From contig NZ_AMZB01000133.1 in NCBI RefSeq assembly GCF_000313755.1, positions 62,001 through 126,000 of the forward strand: a stretch of DNA of 64,000 nt, read 5' to 3'. The DNA comes from Pseudomonas nitroreducens TX1. GTDB lineage: Bacteria > Pseudomonadota > Gammaproteobacteria > Pseudomonadales > Pseudomonadaceae. Below, piece after piece: positions 54,938-64,000 of this stretch; within the stretch, counting starts at the first letter, position 1; the number at the start of each line of letters is the position of its first letter. The notes under the pieces were generated by a model. The model was given only the letters and a program-made list of their open reading frames with translations. It was not told the origin of the DNA and did no database searches. The position numbers and the translations under genes were made by a program.

Positions 54938-54944
54938 TTGCCTT

Positions 54945-55023
54945 TGTAGGAGCGAGCTTGCTCGCGAATCCGCCCGACACCGTGGCATCCCGCCAAAGCG
55001 TTCGCGAGCAAGCTCGCTCCTAC
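54945..55023. repeat. REP palindrome, complete copy
   Basis: Arms TGTAGGAGCGAGCTTGCTCG and CGAGCAAGCTCGCTCCTAC around about 35 bp; between convergent tcdA and csdE. Confidence 0.9.
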
Positions 55024-55037
55024 GAAAAGCCACGCAC

Positions 55038-55445
55038 TCAGGTGGCGATCAAGTCCCGCATGCGTTTGAGAACTGCATTCAGCCCGTTGCTACGCGACGG
55101 CGACAGCTGCCGGCCCAGCCCCAGTTGGTTGAACCAGTCCGCCAGATCAACCGCTGCCAATTCAGCTTCGGGCAAGCCGTCCACCCGTACCAGCAGCAAC
55201 GCCAGCAGCCCCCGCAACAGACGCGCGTCACTGTAGGCGCGGAAGTGCCAGCTTTTATCCCGCCGATCCGCCACCAGCCAGACGTTGCTCTCGCAGCCCT
55301 GTACGCGCTGCTGGTCGCCCAGCTCGGCTTCGCTTAGCGGCTCCAGGCGTTCGCCCCACTGCATCAGCAGGCGGGCGCGTTGCTCCCAGCCCTGCAGGGC
55401 GGTGAAGGCTTGCAGGGCCTCGGCTGCTGCGGCCGGCAGGCTCAT
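55038..55445 (-). CDS. csdE: SufE/CsdE-type sulfur acceptor protein
   Basis: 135-aa SufE-domain protein taking persulfide sulfur from the desulfurase on its conserved Cys in RVQGCESNVWL (near 50). The C-terminal NQLGLGRQLSPSRSNGLNAVLKRM is typical. Its ATG overlaps the csdA stop (ATGA 55442-55445). Length is normal for the family. Together with csdA and tcdA it forms the CSD sulfur-transfer cluster; CsdE versus SufE is decided by these neighbours. Confidence 0.9.
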   Translation of the reverse strand: MSLPAAAAEALQAFTALQGWEQRARLLMQWGERLEPLSEAELGDQQRVQGCESNVWLVADRRDKSWHFRAYSDARLLRGLLALLLVRVDGLPEAELAAVDLADWFNQLGLGRQLSPSRSNGLNAVLKRMRDLIAT

Positions 55446-56647
55446 CGCAGCAGCTCCAGGGCACTGTCCAGCGCAGCGAAGAAGCGCTCCAGATCCGCTC
55501 CGTCGTTGTACAGGCCGAGGGAGACGCGTAGGGCGCCGGCGAGATCCAGGGTCTTCATCAGCGGCATGGCGCAGTGGTGCCCGGCACGTACGGCGATGCC
55601 CTGCTCGGTGAGCAGGTGACCCAGGTCGGAGACGTGCACACCTTCGACCACGAAGCTGGCCAGTGCCACGTCTGGTTCGCCGAGCATGCGCACGCCATCG
55701 CGGGCGCGCAGGCCAGACAGCAGGCGCGAGTGGAGGAAGCTCTCGTGGCCGCTGACCTCGGCACTGTCCTGCGCGGCCAGCCATTCCAGCGTGGCGCCCA
55801 GGGCGATCACCGGGCCGATGGGCGGGGTGCCGGCCTCGAAGCCCATGGGGGCGCTGTGGAACTGCGCGTCGAAGTAATCCGACACGCGCACCATCTCGCC
55901 GCCGAACTGCCAGTGCGACAGGCGTTCCAGCGCTTCCGTGCGTCCCCAGAGCAGGCCGAGGCCTTCCGGGCCGTAGAGCTTGTGGCTGGAGCAGACGTAG
56001 AAGTCGCAGCCCAGCGCCGACAGGTTGTGTCGGCCATGGACCACGCCCTGAGCCCCATCGACCACGCTCAGGGCGCGGTACTGCCGGGCCATCGCCAGCA
56101 GTTCCGGCAGCGGTTGCCAGGTGCCGAGCACATTGGACAGCTGGCTGACGGCAAGCAGGCGCGTACGCGGGCCGATCAGGCCGGCAGCGCGGGTCAGATC
56201 GATGCGGCCGTCACTGTCCAGCGGCAGGACCACCAGTTTCAAGCCGCGCCGCTTGGCCAGTTGCTGCCAGGGCAGCAGGTTGGCGTGGTGCTCCAGCGCG
56301 CTGACGACGATTTCGTCGCCCGCCTGGAACTGGCCTTCCAGCCCGTAGGCCAGCAGGTTCAGCGCTTCGGTGGCGCCACGGGTGAAGATGATCTGCGCGG
56401 GGCTGCCGCCATTGAGCCAGTTGGCGGCCAGCGTGCGGGTCGCCTCGAAGGCGCGGGTGGCGCGCTCTCCGGGCAGGTGCTGGGCGCGGTGCACGTTGGC
56501 GGCGCCGCTGGCGTAGTAGCCGGCGAGGGCGTCGATCATGGCGCGCGGCTTCTGCGCGGTGGCGGCGCTGTCGAGGTAGGTCTGGCCTTCGGCCTCGAAG
56601 GCGGCGAGGGCTGGGAAGTCGGAGCGCCAGGGCGAGGGAATGGACAT
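55442..56647 (-). CDS. csdA: Class II cysteine desulfurase
   Basis: 401-aa PLP enzyme (CsdA/SufS type) that removes sulfur from cysteine. The PLP-binding Lys is in SSHKLYGPEG (near 226) and the active-site Cys in RAGHHCAMPLM (near 360), on the short loop of class II desulfurases. N-terminal YLDSAATAQKP is characteristic. The stop overlaps the csdE start, so the pair is coupled. The csdA name is supported by csdE and tcdA next to it; no other suf genes are present. Confidence 0.92.
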   Translation of the reverse strand: MSIPSPWRSDFPALAAFEAEGQTYLDSAATAQKPRAMIDALAGYYASGAANVHRAQHLPGERATRAFEATRTLAANWLNGGSPAQIIFTRGATEALNLLAYGLEGQFQAGDEIVVSALEHHANLLPWQQLAKRRGLKLVVLPLDSDGRIDLTRAAGLIGPRTRLLAVSQLSNVLGTWQPLPELLAMARQYRALSVVDGAQGVVHGRHNLSALGCDFYVCSSHKLYGPEGLGLLWGRTEALERLSHWQFGGEMVRVSDYFDAQFHSAPMGFEAGTPPIGPVIALGATLEWLAAQDSAEVSGHESFLHSRLLSGLRARDGVRMLGEPDVALASFVVEGVHVSDLGHLLTEQGIAVRAGHHCAMPLMKTLDLAGALRVSLGLYNDGADLERFFAALDSALELLR

Positions 56648-56673
56648 GGGCGTGCGGCCGGTTGCGGAAGAAA

Positions 56674-56698
56674 GTAAAACGGGGGCCGCAGCCCCCGC
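56674..56698 (-). terminator. Intrinsic terminator after dapD
   Basis: On the minus strand CGGGGGC-TGCG-GCCCCCG followed by TTTTAC; about 46 bp after the dapD stop. Confidence 0.8.
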
Positions 56699-56743
56699 TT
56701 CTCCAAGCTTAGTGCGAACCCCGCGCGAGCGGGGCGCTCAAGC

Positions 56744-57778
56744 TTAGTTGTGCGCGTGCAGCGCTTCGTTCAGCTCGATGGCAGTCTTGTTGGTCTTGCA
56801 CTCGACCGCGCCGGTCTGGGAATTGCGGCGCAGCAGCAGGTCCGGCTGACCGGCCAGGTCGCGGCCCTTGACCACTTTCACCAGGTTGTTCTGGTCGTCC
56901 AGCACGGCGATCTTGGTGCCCGCGGTGACGTACAGGCCGGCTTCGACGATGTTGCGGTCGCCCAGCGGGATGCCGATGCCGGCGTTCGCGCCGATCAGGC
57001 AGCCTTCGCCGACGCTGATGACGATGTTGCCGCCGCCGGACAGGGTGCCCATGGTGGAGCAGCCGCCGCCCAGGTCCGACCCCTTGCCGACGAACACGCC
57101 AGCGGAGACGCGGCCTTCGATCATGCCAGGGCCTTCGGTGCCAGCGTTGAAGTTGACGAAGCCTTCGTGCATCACGGTGGTGCCTTCACCGATGTAGGCG
57201 CCCAGGCGCACGCGGGCGGTATCGGCGATGCGCACGCCGGCCGGCACTACGTAGTCGGTCATCTTGGGGAATTTGTCGACGGAGAAGACTTCCAGCAGCT
57301 TGCCCTTCAGGCGCGCTTCGAGTTGCAACTCGGCCAGCTCGGCCAGGTCGACGGCGCCCTGGTTGGTCCAGGCCACGTTCGGCAGCAGCGGGAAGATACC
57401 GGTCAGGTTCAGGCCGTGCGGCTTGACCAGACGGTGGGACAGCAGGTGCAGCTTCAGGTAGGCCTCCGGGGTGGAGCTGGGGGCGGCGTCTTCGGCCAGC
57501 AGGGTCGCGACCAGCGGCTTCTGGCTTTCGGCCAGGCGGTTGAGCAGGGCGGCCTGGGCGGCGTCCACGGTCTCGACGGCGTCGGCCAGCTGGTAGGCCT
57601 GGTGAGCGGTGAAGGCGATCGCCTGGTTGCCGCCTTCGTAGTTCAGTAGCGGGCTGATGGCAGCGATCAGTTCGGCGCTGGGGTTGAGCAGCGGCTGCGC
57701 GTAGAAGACTTCCAGCCAGTTGCCCTGGCGGTTCTGGGTACCGACACCGAAGGCGATGCTGAACAGGGATTTCGACAT
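56744..57778 (-). CDS. dapD: 2,3,4,5-tetrahydropyridine-2,6-dicarboxylate N-succinyltransferase
   Basis: 344 aa, the long Pseudomonas/actinobacterial-type DapD with an extra N-terminal domain and a left-handed beta-helix of hexapeptide repeats (about 180-300: VRIADTARVRLGAYIGEGTTVMHEGFVNFNAG... GSDLGGGCSTMGTLSGGGNIVISVGEGCLIGANAGIGIPLGDRN). It succinylates tetrahydrodipicolinate with succinyl-CoA in lysine synthesis. A terminator follows. dapE and dapC of the same pathway are nearby. Confidence 0.94.
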   Translation of the reverse strand: MSKSLFSIAFGVGTQNRQGNWLEVFYAQPLLNPSAELIAAISPLLNYEGGNQAIAFTAHQAYQLADAVETVDAAQAALLNRLAESQKPLVATLLAEDAAPSSTPEAYLKLHLLSHRLVKPHGLNLTGIFPLLPNVAWTNQGAVDLAELAELQLEARLKGKLLEVFSVDKFPKMTDYVVPAGVRIADTARVRLGAYIGEGTTVMHEGFVNFNAGTEGPGMIEGRVSAGVFVGKGSDLGGGCSTMGTLSGGGNIVISVGEGCLIGANAGIGIPLGDRNIVEAGLYVTAGTKIAVLDDQNNLVKVVKGRDLAGQPDLLLRRNSQTGAVECKTNKTAIELNEALHAHN

Positions 57779-57820
57779 GTGTGGGATTCCTTGAAAGAGA
57801 TTCTCGAATAACGAATTCGG

Positions 57821-58447
57821 TCAGGCCGGACGGCGGCTGAGCAGCAGGCCCAGCCCGGCGCTGCCCAGCAGCGCGGCACAACCACGGTTGAACAGGCGCC
57901 GGGCGCGTGTGCCGGCGAGCAGCTTGCCGAGGCGGACCCCGGCGAGCCCGTAAAGGGCGATGGCCAGCCACTCCAGAAGCAGGAAGGCTGCACCGAGTTG
58001 GGCGAACTGGGCGCCCACGGCCTGACGCGGATCGACGAACTGCGGCAGGAAAGCGGTGAAGATAAGGATGGCCTTGGGGTTGCCGGCAGCCACCCAGAAC
58101 TCCTGGCGGGCCAGGCGCCACAGGCTGGTGGCGGCAACCGGGGAGCCATCCACCGGCAGGTTCGCTGTCGGCGCGCGCCACAATTGCACGGCCAGCCACA
58201 GCAGGTAACCTGCACCCACCAGTTTGATCGCCAGGAACAGCCAGGCCGAGGCCTGCAGTACCAGCGCCAGGCCCGAAGCGGCCAGGGCCAGCATGCCGGC
58301 GAAGGCAAGCAGCCGACCGCCGCCCGCGACGGTCGCGCGCAGCAGGCCGAAGCGGGCGGCATTGTTCAGCGACAGCAGGTTGTTCGGTCCCGGCGCCATA
58401 TTCAGGGCGAAGCAGGCGGGGAGGAACAGGGCCCAGGCAATGCTCAT
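57821..58447 (-). CDS. LysE/RhtB-family amino-acid exporter
   Basis: 208-aa inner-membrane protein with about six transmembrane segments and the family start PGPNNLLSLNNAARFG (residues 19-34), followed by AAGNPKAILIFTAFLPQF. Such proteins export amino acids or derivatives. The substrate cannot be inferred from sequence, though its place between dapD and the other lysine-pathway genes makes a basic amino acid plausible. It ends 42 bp upstream of the dapD start and may be cotranscribed. Confidence 0.88.
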   Translation of the reverse strand: MSIAWALFLPACFALNMAPGPNNLLSLNNAARFGLLRATVAGGGRLLAFAGMLALAASGLALVLQASAWLFLAIKLVGAGYLLWLAVQLWRAPTANLPVDGSPVAATSLWRLARQEFWVAAGNPKAILIFTAFLPQFVDPRQAVGAQFAQLGAAFLLLEWLAIALYGLAGVRLGKLLAGTRARRLFNRGCAALLGSAGLGLLLSRRPA

Positions 58448-58458
58448 CGTGGCGTTGC

Positions 58459-58809
58459 TCAGGTCAGCGCCGCGGCATAGGCGTCGGGCTTGAAGCCGAC
58501 CAGGGTACGGTCACCCAGGTCCAGCACCGGACGCTTGATCATCGACGGCTGCGCGACCATCAGTTCGATGGCCTTGTCCTGGTCGAGATCGGCCTTCTGC
58601 GTGTCGTCCAGCTTGCGGAAGGTAGTGCCGGCACGGTTCAGGACGGTTTCCCAGCCATGCTCGTTGCACCACTGGCGCAGGTGTTCGCGGTCGATGCCGC
58701 TACTCTTGTAGTCGTGGAAGACGTAGTCGACACCATGCTGATCCAGCCAAACGCGAGCTTTCTTCATGGTGTCGCAAGCCTTGATGCCAAACAGCGTCCG
58801 CTGACTCAC
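58459..58809 (-). CDS. ArsC/Spx-family protein (YffB-like)
   Basis: 116-aa thioredoxin-fold protein of the ArsC/YffB group. N-terminal FGIKACDTMKKARVWLDQHG has a single Cys (C12) in C-x3-M, and the C-terminal KRPVLDLGDRTLVGFKPDAY is standard. YffB members were proposed as glutathione-dependent reductases; they lack the arsenate-binding set, so arsenate resistance should not be assumed. It lies 11 bp before the LysE gene, probably the first gene of that operon. Confidence 0.9.
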   Translation of the reverse strand: MSQRTLFGIKACDTMKKARVWLDQHGVDYVFHDYKSSGIDREHLRQWCNEHGWETVLNRAGTTFRKLDDTQKADLDQDKAIELMVAQPSMIKRPVLDLGDRTLVGFKPDAYAAALT

Positions 58810-58979
58810 GGGGCGCTACTCCTTTTCGATACATTTTTCAGGCGCGGGATTATGCCATTTCCCAGCGCCTTGCGGGACGCCGCCGGGAGGGCGGCGTATT
58901 GCAACAGTTTTTTGCCCAATGCGGGGCTGATCCATCTCGTCCTGGGTGCTTCAATGGATGGCTGTGCTGGAGTTCGTCG

Positions 58980-60641
58980 ATGCAAACCGTTTACACCGTT
59001 CTGATCCTGCTGCTGGTCGTGGGGGGAACCCGGCTCGCCGCTCAGCTGATCCCGTTGCCGCTGCCCTTGATCCAGATCGCCGCCGGCGCCGCGCTCGCCT
59101 GGCCGAGCCTGGGGCTGCACGTGGGACTGGACCCCGAGCTGTTCATGTTCCTGTTCATCCCGCCGCTGCTATTCGCCGACGGCTGGCGCATGCCCAAGGG
59201 CGAATTCTGGAAGATGCGCTGGCCGATCCTCACCCTGGCCTTCGCTCTCGTACTGTTTACCGTGCTCGGTGGCGGTGTCTTCATTCATCTGTTGATTCCC
59301 GAGATTCCCTGGGCGGCGGCCTTCGCCCTGGCGGCGGTGCTGTCGCCGACCGATGCGCTGGCGGTCTCGGCCATCGCCCAGGACCGCCTGCCCAAGCGTC
59401 TGATGCATGTGCTGCAGGGCGAAGCGCTGATGAACGATGCATCGGGACTGGTGGCCTTCAAGTTCGCCATCGCTGCCGCCCTGACCGGCACCTTCTCGCT
59501 GATGGACGCCAGCCTGAACTTCCTGCTGGTGGCGGTTGGCGGGCTGGCCTGCGGGGTTTTCATCAGTTGGCTGTTGGGGCGGATTCGCGGGTGGATGATC
59601 CGTCGCGGCTGGGATGATCCGGCGACCCACGTGGTGCTGATGCTGCTGTTGCCCTTCGCCTGCTACATGATCGCCGAGGAGCTTGGGGTGTCAGGCATCC
59701 TTGCGGCGGTGGCGGCCGGCATGATGCAGAGCTGGGCCGACCTGCTGCCGCGGCAGACCAACACCCGCCTGCTCAACCGCAGCGTCTGGTCGATGCTGGA
59801 GTTTGCCTTCAACGGCGTGGTGTTCCTGCTGCTGGGGCTACAACTGCCGGACATTCTCAAGTCCGTCGCGCATCACGCCGACGATGTCATGTGGCGCTCC
59901 TCGCTGCTGCTGTTCTACGTGCTGGCGGTGTTCGCCGTGCTGCTCCTGCTGCGCTTTTGCTGGGTCTGGTGCTACTGGAAAGTGTCGGTGCGCTTCGAGC
60001 AGTGGTGGGGGATCGAGCTGGGCGGCCGATCCGGCGAGCCGGTGCTGCGGCTGTCGGCAATCTCGGCGCTGGGCGGGGTGCGCGGCGCGGTGACGCTGGC
60101 GGGCGTACTGTCGGTGCCGTTGCTGCTGCTCGATGGTTCGGCTTTTCCGCAACGCGATCTGATCATCTTCATCGCCACGGGGGTGATCCTGGTGTCGCTG
60201 ATCGCCGCCACCATCGGACTACCGATTTTGCTTCGGGGGCTACCAGCGGCCAGCAATGACCAGCGCGAGCGCGAGGTGCAGTCGGTCTGGCGCAAGACCG
60301 CGGCAGCCGCCATTCACATGCTTGAAGGTGAGGAAATGCCTGCCCGTGACGGCGCGGATGCCGACGAAGCGGCCCGGCTGGCGGAGGTGAAGGCGCGGCT
60401 GATGGCCGAATACCGCCACGAACTGGACCCGGCACCGGATAGCCAGGAAGCCCGCGAGCGCGCCCGCGCCCTGGAGTTGGCCGATCAGGCGCTGCGTATC
60501 AAGGCGTTGCGCGCGCAGCGGCTGGAGCTGTACCGGATGCGCCGCGAGCATGAGATCGACGACGAAACCATGCGCGAGGTGTTGGGTGAGCTGGACAGCC
60601 AGGAGGCCTGGGTGACCAGTAAGGCGGGGCGTTGGGTGTAA
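58980..60641 (+). CDS. Na+/H+ antiporter, CPA1 family
   Basis: 553-aa inner-membrane monovalent cation/proton antiporter (NhaP/Nhe-like): about 12 transmembrane segments, the transport-site motifs LSPTDALAVSAIAQDRLP and EALMNDASGLVAFKFA, and FNGVVFLLLGLQLP, followed by a cytoplasmic charged tail (about 440-553) with predicted helices. The frame is open from 58899; ATG 58980 puts the first TM at the N terminus. The tail may be regulatory. It stands alone, followed by a REP copy. Confidence 0.92.
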   Translation: MQTVYTVLILLLVVGGTRLAAQLIPLPLPLIQIAAGAALAWPSLGLHVGLDPELFMFLFIPPLLFADGWRMPKGEFWKMRWPILTLAFALVLFTVLGGGVFIHLLIPEIPWAAAFALAAVLSPTDALAVSAIAQDRLPKRLMHVLQGEALMNDASGLVAFKFAIAAALTGTFSLMDASLNFLLVAVGGLACGVFISWLLGRIRGWMIRRGWDDPATHVVLMLLLPFACYMIAEELGVSGILAAVAAGMMQSWADLLPRQTNTRLLNRSVWSMLEFAFNGVVFLLLGLQLPDILKSVAHHADDVMWRSSLLLFYVLAVFAVLLLLRFCWVWCYWKVSVRFEQWWGIELGGRSGEPVLRLSAISALGGVRGAVTLAGVLSVPLLLLDGSAFPQRDLIIFIATGVILVSLIAATIGLPILLRGLPAASNDQREREVQSVWRKTAAAAIHMLEGEEMPARDGADADEAARLAEVKARLMAEYRHELDPAPDSQEARERARALELADQALRIKALRAQRLELYRMRREHEIDDETMREVLGELDSQEAWVTSKAGRWV

Positions 60642-60650
60642 TGGTGGTCT

Positions 60651-60730
60651 TGTAGGAGCGAGCTTGCTCGCGAACCGCTGGGCTCTGGAGCTGCCGGATC
60701 GCTCTGTTCGCGAGCAAGCTCGCTCCTACA
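60651..60730. repeat. REP palindrome, complete copy
   Basis: Arms TGTAGGAGCGAGCTTGCTCG and CGAGCAAGCTCGCTCCTACA around about 40 bp; fills the gap between the convergent antiporter and dapC genes. Confidence 0.92.
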
Positions 60731-60734
60731 GCTA

Positions 60735-61937
60735 TCAGACTTGCAGGTTCTGCACGTAACGCTTGATGCGCTCGGCCGCTTCCACGCACTCGGCCAGCGG
60801 AGCCACCAGCGCCATGCGTACGCGGTTGGCGCCGGGGTTCTCGCCGTTCACTTCGCGGGACAGGTACGAGCCCGGCACCACGGTGACGTGCTGCGCATCG
60901 AACAGGCCGCGGCAGAACTCGGTGTCCGTCACCGGGGTCCTGGCCCACAGGTAGAAGCTGCCGTCCGGGCGCTGCACGTCGAGCACGCCGCCGAGGATGT
61001 CCAGCACGGCGTCGAACTTCTCGCGGTACAGGTCGCGGTTGGCGCGCACGTGGTCTTCGTCCTTCCAGGCTGCGACGCTGGCCAACTGGGTCTGAACCGG
61101 CATGGCGCAGCCGTGATAGGTGCGGTACAGGAGGAATTTCTTCAGCACCTCGGCATCGCCAGCGACGAAGCCCGAACGCAGCCCCGGCAGGTTGGAGCGC
61201 TTGGACAGGCTGTGGAACACCACGCAGCGCGCAAAATCCGCGCGGCCCAGTTCGGCGCAGGCGGTCAACAGGCCGGCCGGCGGGTTCTGCTCGTCGAAGT
61301 ACAGCTCGCTGTAGCACTCGTCGGCAGCGATCACGAAGTCGTGCTCGTCGGCCAGGGCAATCAGCTTTTTCAGGGTTTCCAGCGGGACCAGCGCGCCGGT
61401 GGGGTTGCCCGGCGAGCAGAGGAAGAGGATCTGGCAGCGCGCCCAGACATCCGCCGGTACGGCGTCGAAGTCCGGGTTGAAGCCATTGTCTTCCAGGCAC
61501 GGCAGGTAGTGCGGCTCGGCGCCGGCGAGCAGGGCTGCGCCTTCGTAGATCTGGTAGAACGGGTTCGGGCTGATCACCAGGCCCTTGGCGTTGCGGTCCA
61601 CCACGGTCTGGGTGAAGGCGAACAGCGCTTCACGGGTGCCGTTTACCGGCAGCACATGGCGCGCAGCGTCCAGCCAGCCGGCCGGCACCTTGAAGCGGCG
61701 CTCGCACCAGGCGGCGATAGTCTCGCGCAGGGCGGGGATGCCGAGGGTGGTCGGGTAGACGGCCAGTTGGTCGAGGCTGTCGGCCAGGGCCTTGGCGACG
61801 AACTCCGGTGAGCGGTGCTTGGGTTCGCCAATGGACAGCGCGATGGGCTTGAGCTCAGCCGGCGGCTGGGTCCCGGCCAGCAGGGCGCGGAGCTTCTCGA
61901 AGGGGTAGGGCTGGAGCGAATCGAGGGCAGGGTTCAT
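60735..61937 (-). CDS. dapC: Succinyldiaminopimelate transaminase
   Basis: 400-aa class I/II PLP aminotransferase that converts N-succinyl-2-amino-6-oxopimelate with glutamate to N-succinyl-diaminopimelate. The PLP Lys is in FHSLSKRSNLPGLRSGF (near 237-253) and the cofactor-binding Asn/Asp/Tyr in CSPGNPTGALV and ADECYSELYF. The start MNPALDSLQPYPFEKLRALLAG is typical of DapC. It is 39 bp after the glnD stop on the same strand, as in P. aeruginosa. With dapD and dapE this gives three succinylase-branch enzymes in 12 kb. Confidence 0.93.
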   Translation of the reverse strand: MNPALDSLQPYPFEKLRALLAGTQPPAELKPIALSIGEPKHRSPEFVAKALADSLDQLAVYPTTLGIPALRETIAAWCERRFKVPAGWLDAARHVLPVNGTREALFAFTQTVVDRNAKGLVISPNPFYQIYEGAALLAGAEPHYLPCLEDNGFNPDFDAVPADVWARCQILFLCSPGNPTGALVPLETLKKLIALADEHDFVIAADECYSELYFDEQNPPAGLLTACAELGRADFARCVVFHSLSKRSNLPGLRSGFVAGDAEVLKKFLLYRTYHGCAMPVQTQLASVAAWKDEDHVRANRDLYREKFDAVLDILGGVLDVQRPDGSFYLWARTPVTDTEFCRGLFDAQHVTVVPGSYLSREVNGENPGANRVRMALVAPLAECVEAAERIKRYVQNLQV

Positions 61938-61976
61938 GGCAAGGCTCTTTCTTTGCTGACTTTTACGAGATCGGGT

Positions 61977-64000
61977 CTAGATACTGATGCGCACGGGCAT
62001 GCTGGGCTGGCCGCCATCCGAGAGAATGTCCACCAGGGCGGTCTGGATGCGTTTGCACAGCTCAGGGTCCGAGAGTGGCTGGTTGTGCCCATCGGTCACG
62101 AAGAACACGTCCTCGACGCGCTCGCCCAGGGTGGCGATCTTGGCGTTCTGCACTGACAGGTCGAAGTCCAGGAATAGCCCGCCAATGCGTGCAAGCAGGC
62201 CCGGACGGTCCGGTGCTATCACCTCCAGCACGCTGACCTGGCGCGCCGCGTCGGTGGAAATGGTCACTTGCGGGTTGAAGGCAAAGTGCTTGAGCTGGCG
62301 CGGGACGCGGCGCTGGATGATGGTCGGGTACTCGTCCGGGTCCTTCAATGCATTGACCAGTCCTTCGCGAATTTCCTCGACCCGGCTGGGATTGTTGCCG
62401 ATCGAGCCGCCATCGGCGTCGAGCACTATGTAGGTGTCGAGGGTGAACAGGCTGGTGGAAGTGATGATCCGCGCGTCCTGGATGTTCAGGTTGAGCTGGT
62501 CCATTGCCGCCACGGTCACGGCGAAGAAGTCGTGCTGGTCGCCGGCATAGATGAAGATCTGCGTGCCGCCCTCGAACTCGCGCTGGGCGGTTTCCTTGAT
62601 CAGCACCAGCGGGGTGCCGTCGTCCGGGTGCTGGAGAATGGCCTCGGTGTGCCACGCCACGTCCGCGGCGCTATGGCGCAGGAAGTAGTCGTCGCCCAGC
62701 TGGCTCCAGAGTTGCTCGGCGTCGTCCTGGTCGATGCCGCCGCGCACCAGGATGTCGATGGCCGCGCTTTGCGTCTGGCGGATCTGCTCCTCGCGGTCCA
62801 CCGGGTTCTCCAGCCCACGACGCAGGGCGCGCTTGGTCTCGGTGTAGAGCTGGCGCAGCAGGCTGGCGCGCCAGGAGTTCCACAGTGTCGGGTTGGTGGC
62901 GTTGATGTCGGCCACGGTGAGCACGTAGAGGTAATCCAGGTAGGTCTGGTTGCCCATCAGCTGGGCGAAGTCGTAGATCACCTGCGGGTCGGACAGGTCC
63001 TTGCGCTGGGCCGTGGTGGACATGATCAGGTGGTTCTGCACCAGCCAGGACACCAGGTTGGTATCCCACGGCGGCAACTGGTGGCGCTGGCAGAACTGCT
63101 CGGCGTCCACCGCGCCCAGTTCCGAATGGTCGCCGCCGCGGCCCTTGGCGATATCGTGGTAGAGACCGGCGATGTAGATCAGCTCCGGCTTGGGCAGGCG
63201 CTCCATGATCTTGCTGGCCAGCGGGTACTTCTCCGCCATGTCCGGACGGCGCAGCTTGCGCAGGTGCTTGATCAGGTTGAGGGTGTGCGCGTCGACCGTA
63301 TAGATGTGGAACAGGTCGTGCTGCATCTGCCCGACGATCAGGCCGAACTCCGGCAGGTAGCGGCCGAGAATGCCGTAGCGGTTCATCCGCCGCAGGTTGC
63401 GGTGGATGCCTTCCTGGCACTTGAACAGTTCGATGAACAGGCTGGTGTTGCGGATGTCGTGGCGGAAGTCGTCGTCGATCAGGTGCCGGCTGTCGCGCAG
63501 CAGGCGGATGGTGTCGGCACGTACGCCCTTGATTTCCGGGTGCTGGGCCAGCAGCACGAAGATTTCCAGCAGGGCGAAGGGTGTGCGCTTGAAGACGTTG
63601 GCGTGGGTGACTTCCAGGTAGCCATCACGCAGCTGAAAGCGGCTGTTGAGCGGCTGGATCTGGCCGTTCTCGCCGGCCCGCAGTATCACTTCCTCGAAGT
63701 GCTGCATGATCAGGTCGTTCAGCTCGGAAACAGCCATCACCACGCGGTAGTACTTCTGCATGAAGCGCTCGACGGCCAGCTTGGCGTCGTTGCCTTCGTA
63801 GCCCAGCAGGCCAGCGATGCGCCGCTGGTGGTCGAACAGCAGGCGGTCTTCGGCGCGGCCGGCGAGCATGTGCAGGGCGTAGCGGACCTTCCAGAGGAAT
63901 TCCTGGCTGGAGGCGAGCACGCTGCATTCGCTTTCCACCAGGAAGCCTTCGCGCACCAGGGCGTGCAGGTTGAGGCTGCCGAAGTGGCGGCGGGCGACCC
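61977..64000 (-). CDS. glnD: Bifunctional uridylyltransferase/uridylyl-removing enzyme, 3' part
   Basis: Nitrogen sensor that adds or removes UMP on PII according to glutamine. The gene starts beyond the window; 674 codons are seen of about 900. Visible parts are the end of the nucleotidyltransferase region, the HD phosphohydrolase domain ([20 protein letters not shown] ... [18 protein letters not shown], with the HD pair) and two C-terminal ACT domains ([20 protein letters not shown] and [18 protein letters not shown]). The frame stays open through base 64000. No mutation seen. Confidence 0.94.
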   Translation of the reverse strand, partial: VARRHFGSLNLHALVREGFLVESECSVLASSQEFLWKVRYALHMLAGRAEDRLLFDHQRRIAGLLGYEGNDAKLAVERFMQKYYRVVMAVSELNDLIMQHFEEVILRAGENGQIQPLNSRFQLRDGYLEVTHANVFKRTPFALLEIFVLLAQHPEIKGVRADTIRLLRDSRHLIDDDFRHDIRNTSLFIELFKCQEGIHRNLRRMNRYGILGRYLPEFGLIVGQMQHDLFHIYTVDAHTLNLIKHLRKLRRPDMAEKYPLASKIMERLPKPELIYIAGLYHDIAKGRGGDHSELGAVDAEQFCQRHQLPPWDTNLVSWLVQNHLIMSTTAQRKDLSDPQVIYDFAQLMGNQTYLDYLYVLTVADINATNPTLWNSWRASLLRQLYTETKRALRRGLENPVDREEQIRQTQSAAIDILVRGGIDQDDAEQLWSQLGDDYFLRHSAADVAWHTEAILQHPDDGTPLVLIKETAQREFEGGTQIFIYAGDQHDFFAVTVAAMDQLNLNIQDARIITSTSLFTLDTYIVLDADGGSIGNNPSRVEEIREGLVNALKDPDEYPTIIQRRVPRQLKHFAFNPQVTISTDAARQVSVLEVIAPDRPGLLARIGGLFLDFDLSVQNAKIATLGERVEDVFFVTDGHNQPLSDPELCKRIQTALVDILSDGGQPSMPVRISI

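Noticed and set aside
58459-58809. Arsenate reductase
   Set aside because: The protein belongs to the ArsC-like YffB group with a single Cys and no arsenic-resistance neighbours.

Overview
This window is a GC-rich chromosomal segment of a Pseudomonas related to the P. aeruginosa lineage. Gene content and order recall P. aeruginosa PAO1 (wspR-prfB-lysS ... cadmium ATPase/cadR-ppc-adk-tsaB ... mexL-mexJ-mexK ... plsB, and dapD ... dapC-glnD). Intergenic regions carry Pseudomonas-type REP palindromes. The genus assignment rests on recalled gene order and protein similarity; no database search was run.

Layout. 1-6300: end of the diguanylate cyclase wspR, prfB with its programmed +1 frameshift, lysS, a TetR regulator, a lipoprotein and a DUF1704/QEGLA putative metallopeptidase. 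6300-9800: lipoprotein hydrolase, small membrane protein, macrodomain protein, and an OmpA-like plus DUF4398 lipoprotein pair. 9900-13500: metal P-type ATPase divergent from a CadR-type MerR regulator with a textbook operator, then a small conserved protein. 13600-21700: ppc, adk, tsaB, a row of conserved small-enzyme genes and rsmJ. 21800-26800: mexL-mexJK efflux locus. 26800-28030: DUF4197 and YbaY-type proteins.

28111-44370 is the accessory highlight: a minus-strand Wzx/Wzy-type exopolysaccharide or group-4-capsule-like locus of about 16 kb. It encodes two Wzb phosphatases, a Wzc tyrosine kinase, an RfaH-type antiterminator, a TagD-like glycerol-3-phosphate cytidylyltransferase, Wzx, a CDP-alcohol phosphotransferase, Wzy, two GT4 glycosyltransferases, a WbaP/WcaJ initiating transferase, Wza and YjbF/G/H proteins. 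A perfect 14-nt JUMPstart/ops sequence lies just after rfaH and just before the cytidylyltransferase, so the rfaH gene and its probable target sit in one locus. The CDP-glycerol enzyme together with a CDP-alcohol phosphotransferase suggests a phosphoglycerol-containing polymer. The transferase lacks the fourth Asp of the family motif (Gly111), so its chemistry is open. I consider this pairing the best candidate for something undescribed.

44457-64000 returns to core genes: plsB, a glycine-zipper protein, a cold-shock protein, then rlmA, a 61-aa coupled ORF, dapE, the glucan synthase ndvB, tcdA, csdE-csdA, dapD, a LysE exporter, an ArsC/YffB protein, a Na+/H+ antiporter, dapC and the 3' two thirds of glnD. 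Three of the lysine/diaminopimelate genes (dapE, dapD, dapC) lie here on one strand. Two repeat families recur: REP palindromes of about 60-95 bp, and three copies of a 119-bp element built from CTCTCCCT/AGGGAGAG palindromes. No tRNA, rRNA, insertion sequence or CRISPR array was seen.
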